Below, piece after piece: positions 43,020 to 51,027 of a DNA stretch of 64,000 nucleotides. The notes below the pieces were generated by a model that saw nothing but the letters and a program-made list of their open reading frames with translations, was not told where the DNA came from and ran no database searches. Every line of letters begins with the position of its first letter. Within the stretch, counting starts at the first letter, position 1. The position numbers and the translations under genes are program-made. Source of the stretch: an uncultured Dongia sp. (GTDB lineage: Bacteria > Pseudomonadota > Alphaproteobacteria > Dongiales > Dongiaceae); the NCBI RefSeq assembly GCF_936916975.1, contig NZ_CAKZGO010000007.1, positions 62,001 to 126,000 on the forward strand, read 5' to 3'.

Positions 43020-44306
43020 ATGGCCTGCGACATCGCATTTTTGGGTTTCGCGGATAAGTCATTGATGAACCCGACGACCACAAAGCTCAATCTCGTTGGG
43101 TTGAGTCCGATCTTGGCTACGTACATCTTTCCGTTCGACCTCAATGGGCGCTTCATGGTCCTTGCGATACGTGGCGTGCCGACAGACCCGGTGAAGCTCA
43201 CTTTTGTATGGTCAAGTGGAGAGGTACTTGGGTCTTTTACACTAGAGCCTGAGGGTGAAGTTCGAGAAGTGAGCGATACCCAGTTTTCGCCGTGGACGAT
43301 GATGCCGATTCCGCTATCGATCAAGAGTCTGCCAGTTGACCACCCGGGAGAGGCTATCTTAAAGCAGACATTGCCCGACGGATCAGAGGTAAACATCGGT
43401 CTTTGCGAATTTGTGCAAGCCGAGGGCGAGGAATATTCAGAGCCCTTTCTTGCTGCCTTGAAACTCGATCCGCGGTCAACAAAGCTAGTGCGAATTGTTC
43501 TGCATTGTAAATCGTGCCTTGACCGAGTGGGCGCATATGTTGGAATAGAGCGTAATCCTGAATTAGAGGCGTCGGGCTTCTATTGGTTCAGGGACTTACC
43601 AGACAAGTTCCACTGTGGCTGCGGTCGATTTTCTCCCGACCTGACATCGATCAAGCGGAATCTTCACGTCTATCTAAAGGCGTCCTCTTTCAGTGACGGA
43701 CTGTTCGTAGCCGAGCCGGCGTACCTTCCAGAAGACATCAAACGAATTTCGACATCTTTTCGGCAGTTGTTGGACAGCGATCCTAGAGAGGAAGTTGTTC
43801 AGCAGTTTATCGAACATGAACCTCTCCTTCTGCATCAAATTCCCGCCAAGAAGATGTGGGTCAAGCCACCAGTACTAACGAAATACAAGTGCGACTTCGC
43901 AATTTTGACACCACAAAAGATTCTATATCTCATCGAGATCGAGGCGCCGTCGCGGAGATTGCTTGTGAAGGGCGGCGATAGGGCGGGCGATCTCAATCAT
44001 GCAATCGATCAGGTTACTGATTGGCTGCATCATGCAAACGAGCATCGCGGTGCATTTCTCGATGGACTCGGTCTGAGCAAGGACGACGTTGCCAACATTG
44101 AAGGTGTCGTGGTTATGGGGAGAGACGGACCCTATGACGCAGAGCGCCTTCGCAAACTGAAAGGCACTACATTGGGCGCTAAATTGATTACGTACGATGA
44201 TCTCCTAGAGAGCATAGATCTGTTGTCTACATCTCTCATGCGCGCTCCATCTGTGGAGTTTTTGGGCTACGGATCGCCTAGTGGTCGTTTGTCGGGTAGC
44301 GCGTGA
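43020..44306 (+). CDS. Shedu-like (DUF4263) nuclease, putative anti-phage defence protein
   Basis: A 428-residue protein. The C-terminal part (about 255-395) resembles the Shedu SduA/DUF4263 nuclease: helix 'EEVVQQFIEHEPLLLHQ', then Asp292 in 'KYKCDFAIL', Glu306/Glu308 in 'YLIEIEAPS', and 'GDLNHAIDQVTDWLHH', a PD-(D/E)xK arrangement. Residues about 1-135 resemble a beta-rich sensor domain (DUF6941-like pattern). Residues 163-201 hold a CxxC...CxC set, probably a zinc site. GC is visibly lower than neighbours, and it starts 35 bases after tRNA-Ser. ATG 43020 has GGAG upstream; ATG 43005 is the alternative. The defence role is inferred from family membership. Confidence 0.75.
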   Translation: MACDIAFLGFADKSLMNPTTTKLNLVGLSPILATYIFPFDLNGRFMVLAIRGVPTDPVKLTFVWSSGEVLGSFTLEPEGEVREVSDTQFSPWTMMPIPLSIKSLPVDHPGEAILKQTLPDGSEVNIGLCEFVQAEGEEYSEPFLAALKLDPRSTKLVRIVLHCKSCLDRVGAYVGIERNPELEASGFYWFRDLPDKFHCGCGRFSPDLTSIKRNLHVYLKASSFSDGLFVAEPAYLPEDIKRISTSFRQLLDSDPREEVVQQFIEHEPLLLHQIPAKKMWVKPPVLTKYKCDFAILTPQKILYLIEIEAPSRRLLVKGGDRAGDLNHAIDQVTDWLHHANEHRGAFLDGLGLSKDDVANIEGVVVMGRDGPYDAERLRKLKGTTLGAKLITYDDLLESIDLLSTSLMRAPSVEFLGYGSPSGRLSGSA

Positions 44307-44479
44307 GCACGTTAATCTTTGAATCATCGTTTCGAGGCAACGCCCTTGTTGAACGAGACTTCGAATTTACTCGGATGCTGCCAAACCGGAATGGCCGTCC
44401 GGTGGTTGTCGACGGCTATTGTATGCCCAAGTTAGGGTCGGCGTGGCCATTCCAGTTCATCGCCACAGTGGCCGCATGA
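44303..44479 (+). CDS. 58-residue ORF translationally coupled to the Shedu-like gene
   Basis: This frame opens with GTG overlapping the TGA of the Shedu-like gene by 4 bases (GTGA) and closes at 44479. The product begins [10 protein letters not shown] and ends QFIATVAA, with '[19 protein letters not shown]' near the C-terminus. It has no recognisable domain, signal peptide or membrane segment. Base composition is like that of the Shedu-like gene at its start and nearer the host toward its end. It may be a small accessory protein, or a truncated remnant of a larger partner gene. Confidence 0.35.
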   Translation: MSTLIFESSFRGNALVERDFEFTRMLPNRNGRPVVVDGYCMPKLGSAWPFQFIATVAA

Positions 44480-44501
44480 AATTCACACGAAAGGATCAGC
44501 A

Positions 44502-45332
44502 ATGAGCACTGTCACTACGACGGACGGGACGAGCATCTTCTACAAGGATTGGGGTCCGCGCGACGCGCAGCCGATCGTCTTCCATCACGGCTGGCCGCTC
44601 AGTGCCGACGACTGGGATAACCAGATGCTGTTCTTCCTGGCGCAGGGCTATCGGGTGATTGCGCATGACCGCCGCGGGCACGGTCGTTCCAGCCAGACCG
44701 CAACCGGTCACGAAATGGACACTTATGCCGCCGACGTCGCGGCGCTGGCGGACGCGCTGGATCTGAAAGGCGCCGTTCATATCGGGCACTCGACCGGCGG
44801 CGGTGAGGTTGCGCACTACGTTGCACGCGCCAAGCCGGGTCGCGTCGCGAAGGCGGTGCTGGTCGGCGCGGTGCCGCCGGTCATGGTCAAATCGGCCAGC
44901 AATCCCGGCGGCCTGCCGATCGACGTTTTTGATGGCTTGCGCACGGCCCTCGTCGCCAATCGCGCGCAGTTCTACATCGACGTACCGACAGGTCCGTTCT
45001 ACGGCTTCAACCGGCCTGGCGCCAAAATCTCGCAGGGGCTGATCGACAATTGGTGGCGGCAGGGCATGATGGGGGCGGCCAACGCCCATTACGAATGCAT
45101 CAAGGCGTTCTCCGAGACCGACTTCACGGAGGACCTCAAGAAGATCAACGTCCCGGTCCTCGTGGCCCACGGCACCGACGATCAGATTGTCCCCTATGCG
45201 GATTCAGCGCCGTTGGCGGTCAAGCTGCTGAAGCACGGCACCCTGAAGACCTATGACGGGCTCCCTCACGGCATGTTGTCGACCCATCCGGAGGTTCTCA
45301 ATCCCGACATTCTTGCTTTCATAAAAGGATAA
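44502..45332 (+). CDS. Alpha/beta hydrolase (chloroperoxidase/arylesterase-like)
   Basis: A 276-residue alpha/beta-hydrolase of the cofactor-free haloperoxidase group. The catalytic triad is visible: nucleophile Ser in '[14 protein letters not shown]' (about residue 96), Asp in '[12 protein letters not shown]' (about 227), and His in '[14 protein letters not shown]' (about 256). The oxyanion region is '[16 protein letters not shown]'. Such enzymes hydrolyse esters and can form peracids; the natural substrate is unknown. AAAGGA precedes the ATG. GC content is again that of the host. Confidence 0.9.
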   Translation: MSTVTTTDGTSIFYKDWGPRDAQPIVFHHGWPLSADDWDNQMLFFLAQGYRVIAHDRRGHGRSSQTATGHEMDTYAADVAALADALDLKGAVHIGHSTGGGEVAHYVARAKPGRVAKAVLVGAVPPVMVKSASNPGGLPIDVFDGLRTALVANRAQFYIDVPTGPFYGFNRPGAKISQGLIDNWWRQGMMGAANAHYECIKAFSETDFTEDLKKINVPVLVAHGTDDQIVPYADSAPLAVKLLKHGTLKTYDGLPHGMLSTHPEVLNPDILAFIKG

Positions 45333-45340
45333 CCCTGGAC

Positions 45341-45368
45341 GCAGCGGTCCGCACCGGCGGGCCGCTGC
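45341..45368. terminator. Hairpin between convergent genes
   Basis: GCAGCGG and CCGCTGC form a 7-bp stem with a 14-base loop, 9 bases after the hydrolase stop and 20 bases before the opposite-strand stop. It could terminate both transcripts, but it lacks a T-run. Confidence 0.3.
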
Positions 45369-45387
45369 CAGCACCGTGAGAGGATTG

Positions 45388-45603
45388 CTACTTCGCCTTC
45401 CCCAGCAGCTGATCGATCTGGTGCTTGGCCGTATCGAGCGCTTTGTCCGCCGTCGTCCGCCCTTTGATCGGCTTGAGCCCGAGAGCCCGCTTGGTTGCTG
45501 GGTTGGAGCCGTTCACTTCATAGCTGGCGAACTCCTTAGGCCCTTCCCAAATGCCGGTGGTGAGCTTGATTTTGCAGCCGCGATACGGAATGACGAAGGC
45601 CAT
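45388..45603 (-). CDS. Small basic protein of unknown function
   Basis: A 71-residue protein, MAFVIPYRGCKIKLTTGIWE at its start and Lys-rich and helical toward its end ('DTAKHQIDQLLGKAK'). GGGGACACC lies just before the ATG. I recognise no family; the N-terminal beta segment and charged C-terminal helix look like a real folded small protein. It lies directly downstream of the LysR gene at 45649 in the same direction, 45 bases away, so the two may share a message. Confidence 0.55.
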   Translation of the reverse strand: MAFVIPYRGCKIKLTTGIWEGPKEFASYEVNGSNPATKRALGLKPIKGRTTADKALDTAKHQIDQLLGKAK

Positions 45604-45648
45604 CTGGTGTCCCCTTGCTCGCCGGGTGGCGACAGTTCTGGCTCAAGA

Positions 45649-46551
45649 CTACGGGGCTACATTGCCTTGCGCTACGTCTGTCATGACCCAGTTGCGTAGA
45701 ACGGCAACCTCGGGCCGGTTATCGGCACCGGTCGGACAGACGAGATAGTAGCGCAGACCCTCAAGGATCGGACCAAAGGGCTGCACGAGTGCGCCGGAGG
45801 CTAGCTCCTCGGCCACGAGCGAAAGGCTGAGCAGTGCAACGCCCTGCCCTGCGATGGCCGCCTGGATGGCGCTGTTCTCGTCATTGAAGGTAATGCCACC
45901 GTCGGGGTCCAATCCGTTGACGGCCGCCTGCGCCTGCCACGATGCCCAGGCGGGGACGCTGATCTTGCTCGCCATCGGTCCCCAGTCGAAATGAATGAGC
46001 GTCGCGCCGACGAGGTCTGCTGGCTTTTGGATGGTGAGACGCGGGCTGCAAACCGGCGCGAAATTGTCGGCGAGCAAGGGTAGCGCGGTGAGGCCGGCAT
46101 AGTGTCCGAGGCCATAACGGATGGCGGCGTCCGCTTCGCGCGCCTCAAGGTCGACCAGATCATCGGTCGCGTGCAACCGCAGATCCCAACCTGGATTGAG
46201 AGCGCGGAAATGGGCGACGCGGGGCACCAGGATTTTGGCCGTGAAGGCGACGGTCGCCGACAACGTCGCCACTTGGCGCTGCGGGCGCTGCCTGAGCGCG
46301 TCAATGGCAGTCGCCATGCCGTCCAGCGCCTGGCGCATCGCCGGATAGAGCGCCCTGCCCGCCTCGGTCAGCATGACCCGGCGCGTCTGGCGCACGAACA
46401 AAGCGACACCCAACCCCTCCTCCAACTGGCGGATCTGGTGGCTGATGGCGGTTGGCGTTACGCCCAGTTCGGCGGCGGCGCGCTTGAAGCTTTCCTGGCG
46501 TGCGGCGGCCTCGAAAGCGCGCAAGGCTCCCAACGGCGGCAGCTGGCGCAT
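45649..46551 (-). CDS. LysR-family transcriptional regulator (GcvA-like)
   Basis: A 300-residue LysR regulator starting MRQLPPLGALRAFEAAAR. The helix-turn-helix is 'FKRAAAELGVTPTAISHQIR' (about residues 22-41), followed by 'LFVRQTRRVMLTEAGRALYP'. The effector domain begins 'ATLSATVAFTAKILVPRV'. It is divergent from sugE, and the spacer carries a 7-bp-arm inverted repeat plus a repeated ATCATCTAT, both suited to LysR binding, so sugE is the likely target. ATG 46551 has GAGGA upstream; the longer frame would need TTG. Confidence 0.9.
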   Translation of the reverse strand: MRQLPPLGALRAFEAAARQESFKRAAAELGVTPTAISHQIRQLEEGLGVALFVRQTRRVMLTEAGRALYPAMRQALDGMATAIDALRQRPQRQVATLSATVAFTAKILVPRVAHFRALNPGWDLRLHATDDLVDLEAREADAAIRYGLGHYAGLTALPLLADNFAPVCSPRLTIQKPADLVGATLIHFDWGPMASKISVPAWASWQAQAAVNGLDPDGGITFNDENSAIQAAIAGQGVALLSLSLVAEELASGALVQPFGPILEGLRYYLVCPTGADNRPEVAVLRNWVMTDVAQGNVAP

Positions 46552-46649
46552 GGATTGATCCTCATAAATGAATTGCAATCATCTATTGCCTGAGAAGTTC
46601 GCGTTTGTGGCGACGCTCGTCAAGGCAATATCAAGCCGACATCAATCAA

Positions 46650-46668
46650 AGATGATTTCACATCATCT
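46650..46668. promoter_or_regulatory. LysR-type operator upstream of sugE
   Basis: AGATGAT-N5-ATCATCT, a perfect 7-bp-arm inverted repeat, ends 18 bases before the sugE ATG and abuts TATAGT (46668-46673), a candidate -10. The nonamer ATCATCTAT within it (46662-46670) also occurs at 46578-46586 near the lysR start, giving two possible sites as expected for an autoregulated divergent pair. Confidence 0.5.
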
Positions 46669-46686
46669 ATAGTAAGGAGTTGCCAC

Positions 46687-47004
46687 ATGGCTTGGGTCTA
46701 TCTGGGCGCGGCTGCCGTTTTCGAGGTCATCTTTGCCCTCAGCATGAAATATGCCGAGGGTTTCACGCGGCTCACTCCCACCATCGTGACGGTGATTTCC
46801 GTCATTTGCGGCATCGGCTTTCTGACGCTGGCCCTGAAAACCTTGCCGGTCAGCGTCGCCTATCCGATCTGGACGGCAGTGGGTACGCTGGGCACCGTGG
46901 TGCTGGGGTTTGCCTTCCTTGGTGAAGCGTTGACCATCGCCAAGATTGTCTGTGCCCTCGCCATTGTCGGCGGCGTCGCCGGGCTAAAACTCACCTCGGC
47001 CTAG
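46687..47004 (+). CDS. sugE: SMR-family exporter SugE/Gdx
   Basis: A 105-residue inner-membrane protein with four transmembrane helices, working as an antiparallel dimer. The conserved glutamate is in 'AAVFEVIFALSMKYAEGF' (Glu13), the position that couples proton entry to substrate export. 'VAYPIWTAVGTLGTVVLGF' (about residues 58-76) fits the SugE/Gdx subgroup, which exports guanidinium or some quaternary ammonium compounds. No guanidine riboswitch is seen upstream; control is probably by the divergent LysR gene. Confidence 0.9.
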   Translation: MAWVYLGAAAVFEVIFALSMKYAEGFTRLTPTIVTVISVICGIGFLTLALKTLPVSVAYPIWTAVGTLGTVVLGFAFLGEALTIAKIVCALAIVGGVAGLKLTSA

Positions 47005-47106
47005 GTCTTGCAGCCTAGACTTTTGGCTAGGTCCAACGCCATTGGCGGCGGCGGTATCGACAGCTAAGGTTGCGACGGCGCAACCGAGGCTGACGAAAGC
47101 GACGAC

Positions 47107-47718
47107 ATGGTCTGGACCACCTTGAAGCCGCGCTGCGTCGGTGGTCTTGACGAGGCCTTATCGCATTACCGCACGCCCGGCTGCCGCACCCTCGCTGAAG
47201 GGTATGGCGCGATGCTGGCTGCGTCCGGCGGGGCGGTGCCGACAAAGCACCAACTGGATCTCGGCGTATTTGTCCGTGCCATGCCGCATCTGGCATTGGT
47301 TGCGGTTACGAAGCCGGACAAGTGCATCTATCGCATCGCCGGCGAGCGGTTGAAGGAGCGTGTTGGCTTCAACATGGCTGGCCGCAACTACTATGATTTC
47401 GTGCCGCCAGAACGGCGTGCCTTTGCCGCCAGGGCCATGCATATGGTGATCGAGACACCGTGCGCTTTCCGGGCCGAGATTCAGCAGAGCTATTCCGGCG
47501 ATATCGCGCTGATGATCGAGGCCACCGGCTTTCCGCTGCGCTCAGAGGAGTCGGGAATCGACGGCTTCATCCTATTCGCTGACCAGTCCATCGAACGGGA
47601 TGCCGACTATCTCGATTCCGGACTGCAGCTCCAGGGCGCCAATGTCATGCGGCGGGACCTTATCGATATCGGGTTTGGCGTCGATGAGACGTTTGAGGAC
47701 ATGATTCAGCAAGCGTGA
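47107..47718 (+). CDS. PAS_5-family PAS domain protein
   Basis: A 203-residue soluble protein resembling PF07310. Recognisable segments are 'AEGYGAMLAASGGAVPTKHQLDL' split over residues about 30-52, 'FVRAMPHLALVAVTKPDKCIYRIAGERLKERVGFNMAGRNYYDFVPPE' in several pieces, and the C-terminal strand 'GIDGFILFADQS'. About 25 extra residues lie at each end compared with the copy at 262. It is tail to tail with another PAS_5 gene, with 7 bases between the stops. A sensory or regulatory role is presumed; ligand unknown. Confidence 0.7.
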   Translation: MVWTTLKPRCVGGLDEALSHYRTPGCRTLAEGYGAMLAASGGAVPTKHQLDLGVFVRAMPHLALVAVTKPDKCIYRIAGERLKERVGFNMAGRNYYDFVPPERRAFAARAMHMVIETPCAFRAEIQQSYSGDIALMIEATGFPLRSEESGIDGFILFADQSIERDADYLDSGLQLQGANVMRRDLIDIGFGVDETFEDMIQQA

Positions 47719-47725
47719 TGCCCGC

Positions 47726-48304
47726 CTAAACGTCGTTGAGACAGTGGCTCAGTGGAATCTCGACATGCGTATGGGTGAAGTTGCGCCAGAACGGCTGGCC
47801 ATCGTTCGACATGAAGATCGCGCCAAATACGCCAGTGAGAGTGCGTCCGTCTTCCGAAATAGGAAGATTGAGCCGTGCGTAAGCCAAATAGTCCTTGGTA
47901 TAGGATGTCATATGGTCATGACTGTAGGCGACGACGCCTGCGCTAACGATGCGGTGCGTCTCCTGGCTGGTCTGGTTGAAATCCGCCTGGCGTTCGGTCG
48001 TGACATGGCGTTGGCGAATTTCTGCGCGCGTCAATCCCGCAGGCTCAAACCCAAAGCCCTGAACGATCAGGCTGCCGGCTAGCCGATAGCGCAGGTCATC
48101 CGGCGTCGCACCAGCATCCAGTATATAGAGATGGGGCAGGATGCTGCGCAAAGCGATCGGGTCGATGTGGCGGCGCAGCGGGATGGCGCCGCCTATCGAC
48201 AAGCTGCGCCAATACCAAAACAGCGTTTTGAGTGAAGGATGCTGAACAAATGCGTCGTCCTGTCCCACGATTTCCGAGTCATCCCATCTGTCCCGCCGAC
48301 GCAT
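47726..48304 (-). CDS. PAS_5-family PAS domain protein
   Basis: A 192-residue member of the same family as the genes at 262 and 47107. It has 'KTLFWYWRSLSIGGAIPLRRHIDP' in two pieces (about residues 25-50), 'LRSILPHLYILDAGATPDDLRYRLAG' and 'FGFEPAGLT', and a C-terminal 'TGVFGAIFMSND'. The N-terminal 20 residues are Arg/Asp-rich. I use ATG 48304; a GTG two codons upstream is possible. It is convergent with its neighbour, so the two are not an operon. Confidence 0.7.
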   Translation of the reverse strand: MRRRDRWDDSEIVGQDDAFVQHPSLKTLFWYWRSLSIGGAIPLRRHIDPIALRSILPHLYILDAGATPDDLRYRLAGSLIVQGFGFEPAGLTRAEIRQRHVTTERQADFNQTSQETHRIVSAGVVAYSHDHMTSYTKDYLAYARLNLPISEDGRTLTGVFGAIFMSNDGQPFWRNFTHTHVEIPLSHCLNDV

Positions 48305-48348
48305 CGGCACAGCTTAGACAGAATATGACGCCGGAAGAAACAGCCTCG

Positions 48349-49260
48349 CTAGTTGGCGGCGACCATTTGGCGCCGCCCGGCCCCTTTCTTCTGGTTCCAC
48401 AGCCGATCGGCCGCCAGTTTAAGGACCATCACACCGCCGCCCGCCAACAGCACCCACCAGGCCGGGCGGATGTGCCGGAGATCGAAGGTCGCTCGCAGGA
48501 TGCGCTCGCCGCCGATGCCGGTTGCGAACTGATACCACGCCGCCTCACCCAACAGGGTGAGTAGGCTTGCTGCAAGTGCCAGGCTGCCCAGCTGCCAGAG
48601 CGAAAGTGCGCGTTCGCCATTCCAGCGATAGGCGAGACGATAGAGCATCAGCCAGAGGAAGATGCCGCTCATTAGAACCGGCTCGCTGACATTGATTTTC
48701 GACTGCATGAAAAAATGTGCCAGGCCCAGCATGGTCAGCGGATAGACCAGATAATGCAGGCGCTGCCATTTCTTGCCCCCCAGACGGCGCATGGCGCTGT
48801 CGGTCGAGGTCAGCGCCAGCACGAGCAGTCCAAGCAGCGCCACGAAGCCGATGGTGAGATAGATGCGCAGGATGATTTCGTTCACCACGAACAAGATGCG
48901 AAAATTCTGCTGCACGATGTAGAGGGTGAAGTGGATCGCTACATAGGCAAAGGCGGCGACACCGATCATGCGGCGCAGGGTGACAAGGCGCGGCCAGCCG
49001 CCGATGCGGCGCAAAGGCGTGATGGCGAGGGTAATTAATAGGAAGCGCACCGACCACAGGCCTATGAGGTGCAAGGCTGCGGTCACCGGCATGGCGTTGG
49101 TACCGCCGACGGCGGCTCCCAACGCGCTCGGGGTGGGCGATGCCGTTGGCTGGCCGAATGCCCAGGCGAACGCCGCCCAGCTGCCTGGCAGCAGAACGCC
49201 GAGAAAGACACCCATTTTCAGCCAGGAGAATTGGCCAGCACGGTCAAGCCAAGGATACAA
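48349..49260 (-). CDS. msrQ: MsrQ-like heme-binding membrane subunit (YedZ family)
   Basis: A 303-residue membrane protein with the ferric-reductase-like core. Heme-ligand histidines are visible in 'VAIHFTLYIVQQNF' (about residue 113), 'KWQRLHYLVYPLTMLGLAHFF' (about 167 and 180), and 'TAALHLIGLWSVRFLL' opens the core. MsrQ supplies electrons from the quinone pool to the periplasmic methionine-sulfoxide reductase MsrP. The start extension (residues 1-60) is longer than usual and contains an extra hydrophobic helix. No msrP gene is in the window, which is unusual because the two normally form an operon. Confidence 0.82.
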   Translation of the reverse strand: MYPWLDRAGQFSWLKMGVFLGVLLPGSWAAFAWAFGQPTASPTPSALGAAVGGTNAMPVTAALHLIGLWSVRFLLITLAITPLRRIGGWPRLVTLRRMIGVAAFAYVAIHFTLYIVQQNFRILFVVNEIILRIYLTIGFVALLGLLVLALTSTDSAMRRLGGKKWQRLHYLVYPLTMLGLAHFFMQSKINVSEPVLMSGIFLWLMLYRLAYRWNGERALSLWQLGSLALAASLLTLLGEAAWYQFATGIGGERILRATFDLRHIRPAWWVLLAGGGVMVLKLAADRLWNQKKGAGRRQMVAAN

Positions 49261-49499
49261 ATTCTGCTCCCTCGCCGCCCGCAGGCGGCTGTTGCGTCAG
49301 ATAGTAGTCTATGCCGATCCATTCGGCTGCGAGACCGGTTGTGTTACGGCGCAACGGTCTGTTCGGGTCTACTCAATCGGAAAAAATACAGCGAACCACA
49401 CCGCAAGTCGGCAAAATTGCCAGATAGAACAGTGGATTGACAAGAAATTCGGGCCAGCGCACAAGAGTCAGCCCTTTCCGCCACGATTTGCAGTCCATC

Positions 49500-50657
49500 A
49501 TGAACCCGATTTTTGCCCAGACCGCGACCAGTGTCTTCGAAACCATGTCGCGCCTGGCGCGGCAGTTCGATGCCGTCAATCTGGGCCAGGGCTTTCCGGA
49601 CGATCCCGGGCCGCAGGATGTCCGGCAGAAGGCGGCCGATGCGGTCATGACCGGCTGGAACCAGTATCCGCCGATGATGGGCATACCGGAACTGCGCCAG
49701 TCGATCGCACGGCACTACAAGCGTTTCCACCAGCTCGACCTCGATTGGGAAAACGAGGTGATGGTGACGTCGGGGGCTACCGAAGCCTTGGCCGGCGCCC
49801 TTCTCGCCCTGATCGAACCCGGCGACGAGGTGGTGCTGTTCCAGCCGATGTATGACGCCTATCTGCCGTTGGTGAAGCGCGCCGGGGGAATCCCACGTTT
49901 CGTCACCTTGCGGCCGCCGCATTGGCGTATTGATGAGGAACAGTTGCGGGCCGTCTTCAACAAGAAGACGCGCGTGGTACTGCTCAACAATCCGCTCAAT
50001 CCGACCGGATCGGTATTTCTCCGCGAAGACCTCGACTTGCTGGCCCGTTACGTCGTCGAACACGATTGCATCGTGGTGTGCGACGAGGTGTGGGAGCATG
50101 TCCTGTTCGACGATATTGAACATACGCCCCTACTGACGCTGCCGAGTTTGCGCAACCGGGTGGTCAAGATCGGGTCCGCCGGCAAAATATTCTCTCTCAC
50201 GGGCTGGAAGGTCGGCTTCGTTTGCGCCGCGCCGGAGATATTGCGGGTGGTGGCAAAGGCACACCAATACGTAACTTTCACCACGCCGCCCAACCTGCAG
50301 GCGGCAGTGGCTTATGGTCTCGACAAGGACGACGGCTATTTCGTGGGATCGCGGCGCGACTTCCAGGCCGCACGCGACCGCTTTGCTGCGGGGCTGGAGA
50401 AGCTGGGTCTGTCGGTACTTCCCTCTTCCGCCACCTATTTCCTCAATGTCGATCTGACCAAGGGGCGCTTTGCCGGCATGACCGATAATGCCTTCAGCAT
50501 CCGCCTGGTCGAGGAGGCGCGCGTGGCATCGATCCCGGTCAGTGCATTCTATGCGGAGGAATCGGTGACCAGCGTAGTTCGCTTCTGTTTCGCCAAAAAG
50601 TTCGAGACCCTGGATGAGGCCCTGAAGCGGCTCGATGCGTTCATGGCGCGCGCTTAG
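49500..50657 (+). CDS. Class I/II PLP-dependent aminotransferase
   Basis: A 385-residue fold-type I aminotransferase. Features are 'VNLGQGFPDDPGPQDVR' (about residues 26-42), 'VTSGATEALAGALLAL' (about 90-105), the cofactor Asp in 'IVVCDEVWEHVLFDD' (about 198) and the PLP Lys in 'KIGSAGKIFSLTGWKVGF' (about 231). The C-terminal 'VRFCFAKKFETLDEALKRL' is typical of the kynurenine-oxoglutarate/methionine aminotransferase (YbdL-like) group. The start ATG 49500 (MNPIFAQTATSVFETMS) is the family start. It precedes the dimethylformamidase genes. Confidence 0.9.
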   Translation: MNPIFAQTATSVFETMSRLARQFDAVNLGQGFPDDPGPQDVRQKAADAVMTGWNQYPPMMGIPELRQSIARHYKRFHQLDLDWENEVMVTSGATEALAGALLALIEPGDEVVLFQPMYDAYLPLVKRAGGIPRFVTLRPPHWRIDEEQLRAVFNKKTRVVLLNNPLNPTGSVFLREDLDLLARYVVEHDCIVVCDEVWEHVLFDDIEHTPLLTLPSLRNRVVKIGSAGKIFSLTGWKVGFVCAAPEILRVVAKAHQYVTFTTPPNLQAAVAYGLDKDDGYFVGSRRDFQAARDRFAAGLEKLGLSVLPSSATYFLNVDLTKGRFAGMTDNAFSIRLVEEARVASIPVSAFYAEESVTSVVRFCFAKKFETLDEALKRLDAFMARA

Positions 50658-50703
50658 GGACAATCCTTGCGGTCGAATCGCGCTCTTCTGATAGGCTCGC
50701 CCC

Positions 50704-51006
50704 ATGTTCGAGATTGACTCCAGCCGGCTCGATCTGGCCCAGGAATTCAAGCGCAAGCCGTTCGGCCGCCATAGCGCCGATCTGCAGCGCATTCTTAACC
50801 GCATGCGTTCGGAACCCTTCGAAGGCCATTACGTCCTGCTGCGCGATGGTCGCTTCGGGCCGTGGAAGCTGGCACAACTCGGCCGCCGGCCGCAGGACCC
50901 GATGACTTTGACCGGCCATATCTTTGATGATCGCCATCAGGCCGAATGGGCTGTCTTCAAGCTGCGCTGGCAGCGTTTGACGGGCCAAGAACTGCCGCTG
51001 GATTGA
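50704..51006 (+). CDS. Probable N,N-dimethylformamidase small subunit
   Basis: A 100-residue helical protein with no signal peptide. It contains 'KPFGRHSADLQRILNRMRSE' (about residues 18-37) and 'EGHYVLLRDGRFGPWKLAQLG' in two parts (about 40-60). The main support for the assignment is position: it lies 21 bases before the dimethylformamidase large-subunit gene, and known DMFases pair a roughly 15-kDa helical subunit with the catalytic one. This protein is shorter (about 11 kDa). The sequence similarity to DmfA1 is from memory and should be treated as tentative. Confidence 0.55.
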   Translation: MFEIDSSRLDLAQEFKRKPFGRHSADLQRILNRMRSEPFEGHYVLLRDGRFGPWKLAQLGRRPQDPMTLTGHIFDDRHQAEWAVFKLRWQRLTGQELPLD

Positions 51007-51027
51007 TCACCCCATGTTGAGTGCATC

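Noticed and set aside
42895-44500. Attachment-site duplication of the tRNA-Ser 3' end
   Set aside because: I looked for a second copy of the T-arm/acceptor sequence downstream to 44500 and saw none; no integrase is present either.
46590-46686. Guanidine riboswitch upstream of sugE
   Set aside because: The leader is short, and I see none of the conserved guanidine-riboswitch motifs; a LysR-type palindrome occupies the spot.
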